Source: Gammaproteobacteria bacterium (GTDB lineage: Bacteria; Pseudomonadota; Gammaproteobacteria; Steroidobacterales; Steroidobacteraceae). Taken from it: 11,420 nucleotides of DNA. Location of the stretch: positions 1-11,420 of the forward strand of contig JASHUC010000123.1 in the NCBI GenBank assembly GCA_030040235.1. Reading direction: 5' to 3'. The position numbers were made by a program, and so were the translations under genes. Position 1 is the stretch's first letter; every line of letters starts with the position of its first letter. A model generated the notes under the pieces. It saw only the letters and a program-made list of their open reading frames with translations, did no database searches and was not told the origin of the DNA. Shown here piece by piece: positions 1 to 6,599 of this stretch.

Positions 1-379
1 CTTGCTCGCGGGTCACTTCACGTGGCCGACGATACTGTCTGAGCTCAAGGCCTGAGGCATCCGCAGCCCGCCGGTTTATCTACGGGTCGGCAAAGCACCG
101 GTGGTCAGCACGACGCAATCGGGTCACAGCGGATGGGAACGTTGTACTTCAACGGCCCATCGAGGCAGTTCACGATCTCTTGGTGAGACAACCATCGCCA
201 CCGCCAGAACGGTGGGGTTACTCGATGGGTGTCCGGGTACGTTTACGGGTACGCGCTAGAACAGAATCTAAGTAACATAAGCAGATTCATAAGCTTAGGC
301 CGCTGGATGCGACTCCGACCTCGGGCACCACACTCCCCTTCCAGCGCACAGTCCGGCCCGGCGGGCGGGCAGCCCCACT
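1..379. other. Left-edge region without a convincing gene
   Basis: No reading frame here has both a good start and a recognisable product. Small items are visible: an inverted repeat CCACCG/CGGTGG at 198-215 with a 6-base loop and no T-run; two copies of CGGGTACG 12 bp apart (234-241 and 246-253); an AT-richer patch around 255-298; and a tRNA-end-like string at 305-330. A minus-strand frame from 242 to 105 stays open for 45 codons and reads like protein (for example LDGPLKYNVPIRCDP), but it has no upstream start and a stop just before it. A plus-strand frame also stays open from the left edge to about 273. These could be remnants of genes. Confidence 0.5.
305..330 (+). other. tRNA 3'-end-like sequence, possible attachment-site remnant
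   Basis: The string resembles the T-arm, acceptor strand and CCA end of a proteobacterial tRNA-Phe: it carries GACTCCGACC followed by TCGGGCACCA. E. coli tRNA-Phe ends in a similar CCGAGTCCGGGCACCA. No D-arm, anticodon arm or 5' acceptor strand can be found upstream, so this is not a whole tRNA gene. Partial tRNA 3' ends are typical marks left by integrases at the distal end of an island, which would put the element to the left of 305. Chance similarity is a real alternative. Confidence 0.25.
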
Positions 380-1456
380 TCAATCCGATTTCTCAGATCC
401 CTCTGAAGGCGCCCGGGTCACCCTGACCGCGCTCCTGGCGCGGGAGATCATCCGCTTCACCTCTGAGTTTGTGCTGATCGTCAGCAGCCCTATCTCCGGG
501 TGTGCCTGCGCGAAAACCCGGAATATCTCGTCCGCAAATGCCTGCCCGATGTAATCGACGCCCTTGAAGTCAAACACCACCGTCTTGAACAGCTCGACCC
601 TCGCGAGTACGCGCTTCGCTTGCGAGCGCGAGATGAGCTTATCGTTCCCGTATCGCGCGAGGTCGACCGGTACGATTGTCTTGGTGAAGTCGAAGTCCTC
701 CCCCGAAACGTAGGCGTCGAACACCTTCCGCGTCGTGCGCGAGGTGTAATTGCGGAGGCGCATATACACGGTCGTTCCTTGCCGGTCGCTGTTGCTCTCG
801 ATTAGCCAGTCCTGCGGCTTGCCGTGCTCGTGCGAGAAGTACGAACCGCCCGCAAGAATCTCGAAAGAGTCAAACATGCGTGAGGTAAAGAAGATGCCTT
901 CACCCGAGTGGTTCTTGGGATCCGTGGTGAGCTTTCCCTTGGAGAGCTCCAAGATGGCGTGCCTCTCGTCAAGCAGACCAAGCTTGCTCTGGATCTTCCT
1001 GAAGATGCCGATGCCATCGTCCTGCACCATCATCTCCACAGTCGCCGCAGTCTTGACGACCGCGACGGTGATCCACTTGCCCTCCGAGTGGTCGATGGCG
1101 TTGTTGAACATCTCTGTGAAGCCGTGATGCCAGATGTTCTTGACGTTGTCCGGCAGCTGCCCGAGCGCCGCAGACACGTCATTCGTCCAGATAACATCCT
1201 CCGCCAGCCCTGGAACGATCTCGTAGGTTTGCCGCCACGCCGGGAACGGCGTGAGCTTGTAGACACGATTCCTCGTTTTACCGCTCTCGGTAAGGCACCC
1301 CTCCGCGGTGAGCTTCTGGAGGTGCTTGTTCACTGCCTGACGTGTAATGCCGAAGTGGTCCGCCGTCACCTTTGCGATGCTCGCAGGGTGCTTCTCCACC
1401 TGCTCGATGATGAAGCGGCGGACCTTCTCGCCGGGGGAGTTCACCCTCGTCATCAC
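380..1456 (-). CDS. wHTH - GHKL ATPase - STAS-like (DUF4325-type) regulator
   Basis: A 358-residue protein, probably a cytoplasmic transcriptional regulator. Residues 11-67 form a winged helix-turn-helix, with a likely recognition helix near ITRQAVNKHLQKL. Residues about 100-235 carry GHKL ATPase motifs: N-box EMFNNAIDH (115-123), G1 box DDGIG (146-150) and G2 box GEG (185-187). Residues about 257-345 resemble the STAS-like DUF4325 domain (core VVFDFKGVDYIGQAFADEI). GHKL kinases and STAS proteins are the two halves of SpoIIAB/SpoIIAA-type partner switches; here both are fused to DNA binding. The start is GTG at 1456 or ATG at 1453; an in-frame TGA at 1471-1469 excludes anything longer, and GAGG lies 10 bases before the GTG. 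There is no transmembrane segment or histidine-kinase dimerisation domain. GC is lower than in the neighbours, suggesting an acquired gene. Its target is unknown. Confidence 0.85.
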   Translation of the reverse strand: MMTRVNSPGEKVRRFIIEQVEKHPASIAKVTADHFGITRQAVNKHLQKLTAEGCLTESGKTRNRVYKLTPFPAWRQTYEIVPGLAEDVIWTNDVSAALGQLPDNVKNIWHHGFTEMFNNAIDHSEGKWITVAVVKTAATVEMMVQDDGIGIFRKIQSKLGLLDERHAILELSKGKLTTDPKNHSGEGIFFTSRMFDSFEILAGGSYFSHEHGKPQDWLIESNSDRQGTTVYMRLRNYTSRTTRKVFDAYVSGEDFDFTKTIVPVDLARYGNDKLISRSQAKRVLARVELFKTVVFDFKGVDYIGQAFADEIFRVFAQAHPEIGLLTISTNSEVKRMISRARSAVRVTRAPSEGSEKSD

Positions 1457-1473
1457 CGAATTGGGCCCTCACT

Positions 1474-1524
1474 TTGTCAACGTCGATGGGGCATATTGTC
1501 AATTTCATGAAGCGTCATTGTCAA
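1474..1524 (-). promoter_or_regulatory. Three TTGACAA direct repeats at 22-bp spacing (operator candidate)
   Basis: On the minus strand TTGACAA occurs at 1524-1518, 1502-1496 and 1480-1474, so the period is exactly 22 bp, about two helical turns. Nothing longer than 7-8 bases is conserved between units. The array ends 17 bases before the GTG start of the wHTH-ATPase gene. Same-face spacing of identical sites suggests cooperative binding by a regulator, most simply the adjacent wHTH protein itself. The repeat is seen directly; the binding is inference. Confidence 0.6.
1495..1524 (-). promoter_or_regulatory. Candidate promoter of the wHTH-ATPase gene
   Basis: The first repeat unit supplies a perfect -35 hexamer TTGACA (1524-1519). 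After 18 bases comes GACAAT (1500-1495), matching four of six -10 positions. Transcription would begin near 1488, leaving a leader of about 30 bases. Repeat 1 then covers the -35 box, repeat 2 the -10 box and repeat 3 the start of the transcript, an arrangement typical of repression. Confidence 0.45.
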
Positions 1525-1572
1525 CCACTTATGATGCAATCAGGTGATATGCATAGATATTTTCGTGGGCGT

Positions 1573-1599
1573 CAGGCGCGTAAAACGCGCGTGCGCCTG
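1573..1599 (-). terminator. Hairpin downstream of the ABC exporter operon
   Basis: CAGGCGC (1573-1579) pairs with GCGCCTG (1593-1599), and an alternative inner stem GCGCGT/ACGCGC closes on an AAA loop. It starts 15 bases past the stop codon of the ABC gene ending at 1614. On the minus strand the stem is followed by an AT-rich stretch (ACGAAAATATC) rather than a clean U-run, so termination efficiency is uncertain. Confidence 0.45.
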
Positions 1600-1613
1600 C
1601 CATCGCCGGCGCT

Positions 1614-3674
1614 TCACGCCCGGCGGGCCTTGGCGAGCGCCGCGGCCGCGGCGGCACGATCGAGCATGGGCCGGCGGGCCCCGGCCGGCGGGTTCTCCTC
1701 CTCCACCGCCGGCGCCACGAACTGGGCGTTGTAGAGCTCGTGGTAAGCGCCCCCGCGGGCGAGCAGCTCCTCGTGAGTGCCCTGCTCGACGATGCTGCCA
1801 TTGCGCATGACGAGGATCAGATTGGCGTCGCGGATGGTCGAGAGGCGATGCGCGATGACGAAGCTCGTGCGGTTCGAGCGCAGTGTCGCCATCGCATGCT
1901 GCACCAGCGCCTCGGTGCGGGTATCCACCGAGCTCGTCGCCTCATCGAGGATCAGCAGCGCCGGATCCGTGAGGAACGCGCGCGCGATCGTGATGAGCTG
2001 CTTCTGGCCCGTGCTGAGATTGCTGCTCTCCTCGTCGATGACGGTGTCGTAGCCCGCGGGAAGGCCGCGGACGAATCGGTCGACGTAGGTCGCGCGCGCC
2101 GCGGCGATCAGCTCCTCGTCGCTCGCCCCGGGCCGGCCGTAGCGGATGTTCTCGCGAATGGTGCCGTTGAAGAGCCAGGTATCCTGCAGCACCATGCCGA
2201 TGCGGGCGCGCAGCTCGTCCCGGCGCATCGTTTTGATATCGACGCCGTCGAGTGTGATGCGGCCGGAGTCGAGCTCGTAGAAACGCAGGATGAGATTGAC
2301 GAGCGTCGTCTTGCCGGCGCCGGTCGGACCGACGATGGCGATCGTATGGCCGGGCTCGGCGACGAGCGACACGTCCTCGATCAGCGCCTTCTCCGGCTCG
2401 TAGCGGAACGAGACGTGCTCGAACTCGACCCGGCCGCTCACCGCGACCGGATGCGCGGGCGCGACCGGCTCGGGTGACTGTTCGGGCGCATCGAGCAGAT
2501 CGAAGACGCGCTCCGCCGAGGCGACACCCGATTGCATGCTGTTCGCCATCGAGGCGACCTGGGTCAGGGGCCGGCTGAACTGCCGCGAGTACTGGATGAA
2601 CGCCTGTACGGCGCCGAGGCTCATCGCACCCGTCGCCACGCGCAGTCCGCCGATCACGGCCACGAGCACGTAGTTCAGATTCCCGACGAACATCACCGCC
2701 GGCATGATGATGCCGGAGATGAACTGGGCGCCGAAGCTCGCGGCATAGAGCTGCTCGTTCTTGGTATCGAAGCTTTGCGCGACCTCGCGGTGGCGGCCGA
2801 ACACCTTGACGAGGTCGTGCCCGGTGAAGGCCTCCTCGATCTGAGCGTTGAGGTCCCCGGTGTGGGACCACTGGGCGATGAAATGCCGCTGCGAGCGTTT
2901 CGCGATGAGTTTCGTCACGTACATCGTGAGCGGTATCGTGACGAGGGCAACGAGCGCGAGCAGCGCGGAGATGACGAACATCATCGCCACGACGCCGACC
3001 ACCGTCAGGAGCGAGTTCAGGAGCTGACTCAGGGTCTGCTGGAGACTCTGGGAGATATTGCCGATGTCGTTGGTCACGCGACTCAGAAGCTCCCCGCGCG
3101 GCTGCTGGTCGAAGTACCTGAGCGGCAGCCGGTTCACCTTGTCCTCCACCGCGCCGCGGAGCCGCAACACCGCCGCCTGCACCACGTCGTTGAGCAGGTA
3201 GGCCTGCCCCCACAGAAAGAGGCTCGAAAGAAGATACACGGCGACGAGCACGGCGAGGATGCGCCCGAGCGCGGCAAAGTCGATGCCGGCACCGGGCACG
3301 AGATGCATGTGCGCGAGGAGCTCCGCGAAATGGCGGTTGCCCGCGGCGTTCGCGGCGGCGACCGCCTGAGCAACGGTGGTCCCCGCGGCGAGCTCTCTGC
3401 CGACCACGCCGGAGAAGATGACGTCGGTCGCCCGCCCGATGAGGAGCGGCCCGATCACCGCGAGCACGATGCTTGCGAGCGCGAGCACCACGACGCTCGC
3501 CACGCGGAATCGATCCGGCGCGAGCAGGCCGAGGAGCCGGCGCGCCGACGGCCAGAAATTCATCGACTTCTCGGTCGGCCGGCCGACGTTCATCCACGGC
3601 GGACCGCCGCGGCCGGCGGCCTGCCCGGCGGCGGGCAGACGCTGCGGCAAGGTGCGCGCGCGGCTGTCGTTCAT
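1614..3674 (-). CDS. ABC exporter half-transporter (TM288/LmrD/YheH-like subunit)
   Basis: A 686-residue inner-membrane half-transporter: an N-terminal Pro/Gly/Arg-rich tail of about 40 residues, a six-helix membrane domain, and a C-terminal ATPase domain. The ATPase motifs are Walker A GPTGAGKTT (449-457), Q-loop VLQDTW, signature LSTGQKQ (553-559), Walker B ILDE with D577 and catalytic E578, and the H-loop histidine H609 in IAHRLSTI. The signature is LSTGQ rather than LSGGQ, as in the TM288-type partner of heterodimeric exporters. The ATG at 3674 overlaps the TGA of the upstream half-transporter (ATGA) and has GGAGG four bases before it, so translation is probably coupled. A longer in-frame start at 3728 would lie inside the upstream gene and was rejected. 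The substrate cannot be read from sequence: drug, lipid or peptide export are all possible. Confidence 0.93.
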   Translation of the reverse strand: MNDSRARTLPQRLPAAGQAAGRGGPPWMNVGRPTEKSMNFWPSARRLLGLLAPDRFRVASVVVLALASIVLAVIGPLLIGRATDVIFSGVVGRELAAGTTVAQAVAAANAAGNRHFAELLAHMHLVPGAGIDFAALGRILAVLVAVYLLSSLFLWGQAYLLNDVVQAAVLRLRGAVEDKVNRLPLRYFDQQPRGELLSRVTNDIGNISQSLQQTLSQLLNSLLTVVGVVAMMFVISALLALVALVTIPLTMYVTKLIAKRSQRHFIAQWSHTGDLNAQIEEAFTGHDLVKVFGRHREVAQSFDTKNEQLYAASFGAQFISGIIMPAVMFVGNLNYVLVAVIGGLRVATGAMSLGAVQAFIQYSRQFSRPLTQVASMANSMQSGVASAERVFDLLDAPEQSPEPVAPAHPVAVSGRVEFEHVSFRYEPEKALIEDVSLVAEPGHTIAIVGPTGAGKTTLVNLILRFYELDSGRITLDGVDIKTMRRDELRARIGMVLQDTWLFNGTIRENIRYGRPGASDEELIAAARATYVDRFVRGLPAGYDTVIDEESSNLSTGQKQLITIARAFLTDPALLILDEATSSVDTRTEALVQHAMATLRSNRTSFVIAHRLSTIRDANLILVMRNGSIVEQGTHEELLARGGAYHELYNAQFVAPAVEEENPPAGARRPMLDRAAAAAALAKARRA

Positions 3675-5404
3675 GCGGCCTCCTCGGCCGAGAGCTGCGA
3701 GGCGACGATCTCCGCGTACGTCGGACAATCGCGCAGCAGCTCCGCATGCCGGCCGAGGCCGACGATCCCGCCGTTTTCGAGCACCATGATCTGGCCGGCG
3801 TCCCGCACCGTCGAGACGCGTTGCTCGACCATGATCACGGCCGCCTCGCGCGTTACCGGTCGCAGCGCCGCGCGCAGCCGCGCGTCGGTTCCGAGGTCGA
3901 GCGCCGAGAACGACTCGTCGAAGAGATAGATCTCGGGCCTGCGCACGAGCGCCCGCGCGATCGCGAGGCGCTGCCGCTGACCTCCGGAGACGTTGGTTCC
4001 ACCCTGCGCGATGGGCGAGGCGAGCTTGGCCGGCATCGCCTCGACGAAATCACGCGCCTGGGCGATCGCGAGCGCCTCCCACAGCTCCTCATCGGTCGCC
4101 TGCGGATTGCCGTAGCGCAGATTGCTCGCCACGGTGCCCGAGAAGAGGTAGGGGCGTTGCGGCACGAGGCCGATCCGCGTCCAGAGCAGATCCGGATCGA
4201 GCTCGCGCACGTCGACGCCGTCGACGAGAACGGTGCCCTGCGTCGCATCGAAGAGCCGCGGGATGAGCGCGAGGAGCGTCGTCTTTCCGGCGCCCGTGCT
4301 GCCGACGACGGCGAGCGTCTCACCGGCTGAGACGCGAAAAGAGAGATCGCGCAGCACAGGATCCACGGCACCCGGGTACTGGAAGCGCACCCGGCGAAAC
4401 TCCACCTGCGCACGGGCAGCCACCGCACGCACCGGGTGCGCGGGCGGGGCGACCGAGGACTCGGTGTCGAGGACCTCGCCGATGCGATCCGCACAGACGG
4501 CCGCGCGCGGAATCATCATCAGCATGAAAGTCGCCATCATCACCGACATGAGGATCTGCGCCAGATACACCAGGTACGCCGTGAGCGCCCCGATCTGCAT
4601 CTGCCCGGCATCGATGCGCAGCGCGCCGAACCACATCACCGCGGCAGTCGATCCGTAGAGGATGAAGGTCACCACCGGGAAAATGAGCGCCATGAGACGC
4701 CCGGCCCTGAGACCGGTGTCAGTGAGCTCGCGGTTGGCGGTGTCGAAGCGACCGACCTCGACCGGCTCGCGCACGAATGCGCGCACGACGCGGATCCCGG
4801 CGAGCTGCTCGCGCAGGATCCGGTTGACCGTATCGATGTGGGTCTGCATCAGGCGAAACTGCGGCACCATGCGCCGGATGATCAGGCCGACGGAAATCGC
4901 GAGCAGCGGCACGCTCACGCCCATGAGCCACGAGAGCCCCGGATCCTCGTGAACCGCCATAATGATGCCGCCGACCCCCATGATCGGCGCGCTGATCATC
5001 ATGGTGGCGGTCATCGCGACGAGCAGCTGTACCTGCTGCACGTCGTTGGTGTTGCGTGTGATGAGCGAGGGGGCGCCGAAGCGGGCCACCTCGCGCCCGG
5101 AGAACTCGCTCACCCGCCGGAAGATCGCCCCACGCAGATCGCGCCCGAACCCCATCGCGGCGCGCGAGCCGTAGTAGGTGGCGGCGACCGAGCAGGCGAT
5201 CTGCGCAAGGCTGATCACGAGCATCCACGCGCCGGTCGTGAGAATGTAGCCGGTATTACCCTTGGCGATGCCGAAATCGATGATGTCGGCGTTGAGGTTC
5301 GGCAGGTAGAGCGTCGCGATCGTGCCGAGAAGCTGCAGGATCATGACGGCGAGCAGCGGGCGCGAATAGGGGCGCAGGTATCTTCTCAGCAGGCCGATCA
5401 GCAT
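3671..5404 (-). CDS. ABC exporter half-transporter (TM287/LmrC/YheI-like subunit)
   Basis: A 577-residue half-transporter, the usual length for the family, with a membrane domain (about 15-300) and an ATPase domain. Motifs are Walker A GSTGAGKTT (368-376), Q-loop LVPQRPYLFSGTV, canonical signature VSGGQRQ (472-478) and Walker B LFDE with D496 and E497. The H-loop histidine is replaced by glutamine (Q528 in VEQRVSTV). In TM287-like subunits the glutamate is normally also replaced by aspartate, so this subunit has half of the usual degeneracy. ATG at 5404 is preceded by GAGAGGGA at good distance. Extending upstream would overlap the preceding gene and add a non-conserved arginine-rich tail. It lies 17 bp after the secreted-protein gene and overlaps the next half-transporter by four bases, so all three should share an mRNA. 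Confidence 0.93.
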   Translation of the reverse strand: MLIGLLRRYLRPYSRPLLAVMILQLLGTIATLYLPNLNADIIDFGIAKGNTGYILTTGAWMLVISLAQIACSVAATYYGSRAAMGFGRDLRGAIFRRVSEFSGREVARFGAPSLITRNTNDVQQVQLLVAMTATMMISAPIMGVGGIIMAVHEDPGLSWLMGVSVPLLAISVGLIIRRMVPQFRLMQTHIDTVNRILREQLAGIRVVRAFVREPVEVGRFDTANRELTDTGLRAGRLMALIFPVVTFILYGSTAAVMWFGALRIDAGQMQIGALTAYLVYLAQILMSVMMATFMLMMIPRAAVCADRIGEVLDTESSVAPPAHPVRAVAARAQVEFRRVRFQYPGAVDPVLRDLSFRVSAGETLAVVGSTGAGKTTLLALIPRLFDATQGTVLVDGVDVRELDPDLLWTRIGLVPQRPYLFSGTVASNLRYGNPQATDEELWEALAIAQARDFVEAMPAKLASPIAQGGTNVSGGQRQRLAIARALVRRPEIYLFDESFSALDLGTDARLRAALRPVTREAAVIMVEQRVSTVRDAGQIMVLENGGIVGLGRHAELLRDCPTYAEIVASQLSAEEAA

Positions 5405-5421
5405 GGCGCGGTCCCTCTCGT

Positions 5422-6447
5422 TTACTCCATCGTCACGTCGCGGGCGTGATCGGACCTGCCCTCTTCCCAGGTGCTCCACCCGGAATTCATTCCATAGGGG
5501 CAGCGCTGCAGCAGAGCTTCGATCTTGTGGATCTTGCCGTTCTGCACTTTGAACAGCTCGGCGATCTCCCACGTCCAGGGCTGGGCGGGACCTGCGGTCA
5601 CGATCCGGCCATCAGGAACCCTGAAGGTGCGGGTGGTGCCCCCGGAGTGATCGAAGAATCCGAACGCGAACACGATGCCGCGCTCCTGGTCCACCGCGAC
5701 GTAGCGCCGGTCGCGGATGCGGGTGACGAAATGCAGCAGTCCCGACTTGAACTGCTCCAGGCAGCTCCACTGCGCCGAATACATGAGCGCGGTCTTGGGG
5801 TCCGGTCGCGTCTGCCCCGGGGGCGTCGGAATGTTGGTGGACTGCCGTCCGTTCTCGATGCGGTTGCAGTCATCCGCGAAGGGATAATCCCCCTTGCCAT
5901 CGTTCTGCTGCATCCCCGTGAAGTACTTGTTGGCGGTCGCGATCATGTCCTCGCGGGACATGCGCTCCGAGGCCGGCACGGTCTGGAGGTAGATCGGGTT
6001 CGGCGTCATGGCATCGACGTTCTTGCCGGCCGAGGCGTCGCGAATGACGATCTGCTCGATTTCCGTGATCTGGAGATTTCGCACCTTCAAGCGCAGCGCG
6101 ATGGCGCCCGGTGAGCTCTCCTTCGGCGTGCGACCGTCCTCGACAATCGAGCCGAAGAAGGCCACCTGGCCCGCGGGCACATCGGTCACGAACAGCCGGT
6201 AGCGGCCCTTGGCGCGCATGGTGCGCCACAGCCCATCGCCGATGACGAGGTGCTGGCCGTCCTCGGTGAAGCGCACGCCCGGAGCGAGCGGCACGAGCGA
6301 GGGTCGATGAGCGACGAGCGCATCGAGGTACCGGTCGACGTAGCTCTCGAGGCACCCCCGGTCGCAACCTTCCGCAGCCCAGACCCGCGCGCTCAGGACC
6401 AAAAACAGCGCCAGAGCCGCAGCCTGGCACCCTCTCGACTTGCTCAT
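5422..6447 (-). CDS. Secreted protein with two NTF2-like halves (DUF8021-like)
   Basis: A 341-residue exported protein. The N-terminus MSKSRGCQAAALALFLVL is a classic signal peptide with probable cleavage at VWA/AEG (after residue 24). Residues about 30-137 and 165-320 look like two NTF2/SnoaL-like alpha+beta modules: each opens with a helix (CLESYVDRYLDALVAH; MIATANKYFTGMQ) and closes with a strand of the type ITEIEQIVIR or IHKIEALLQR. Similar secreted proteins are widespread but uncharacterised. Mature cysteines at 28, 32, 194, 229 and 316 could form periplasmic disulfides. The ATG at 6447 is chosen because of the signal peptide and the AGGGG six to seven bases upstream. It heads the ABC exporter operon (17 bp gap), suggesting a related envelope role. 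No catalytic residues can be assigned. Confidence 0.8.
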   Translation of the reverse strand: MSKSRGCQAAALALFLVLSARVWAAEGCDRGCLESYVDRYLDALVAHRPSLVPLAPGVRFTEDGQHLVIGDGLWRTMRAKGRYRLFVTDVPAGQVAFFGSIVEDGRTPKESSPGAIALRLKVRNLQITEIEQIVIRDASAGKNVDAMTPNPIYLQTVPASERMSREDMIATANKYFTGMQQNDGKGDYPFADDCNRIENGRQSTNIPTPPGQTRPDPKTALMYSAQWSCLEQFKSGLLHFVTRIRDRRYVAVDQERGIVFAFGFFDHSGGTTRTFRVPDGRIVTAGPAQPWTWEIAELFKVQNGKIHKIEALLQRCPYGMNSGWSTWEEGRSDHARDVTME

Positions 6448-6599
6448 AGTGATCCCCTCTCGAACCAACGTTTGATGCTGCAGTTCTGCACTGCGTGCGC
6501 TCACGGGCGCGCAGGCCTGCTTTGAATGATAGCGCCTCAGTTGCGCGGTTGGAGCCAAAGCTCGGGCTGCCGGGGTTCCGGCCCGCGAAATCGTCGCGC

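Noticed and set aside
229..426. 65-codon plus-strand frame starting with GTG
   Set aside because: No ribosome-binding site or recognisable sequence, and it overlaps the 3' end of the wHTH-ATPase gene.
1278..1508. 76-codon minus-strand frame starting at the operator repeats
   Set aside because: It lies out of phase within the wHTH coding region, with no motif; its start falls inside the TTGACAA array.
3675..3728. Earlier start for the second ABC half-transporter
   Set aside because: It would overlap the upstream gene by about 58 bases and lacks the ATGA coupling and GGAGG site seen at 3674.
1942..3747. 601-codon minus-strand frame in another phase of the ABC gene
   Set aside because: Arginine-rich out-of-frame reading of the half-transporter; all conserved ABC motifs are in the other phase.
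2532..3929. 465-codon plus-strand frame opposite the ABC genes
   Set aside because: Low-complexity His/Arg/Glu/Ala composition and no motif; the opposite strand encodes complete ABC exporters.
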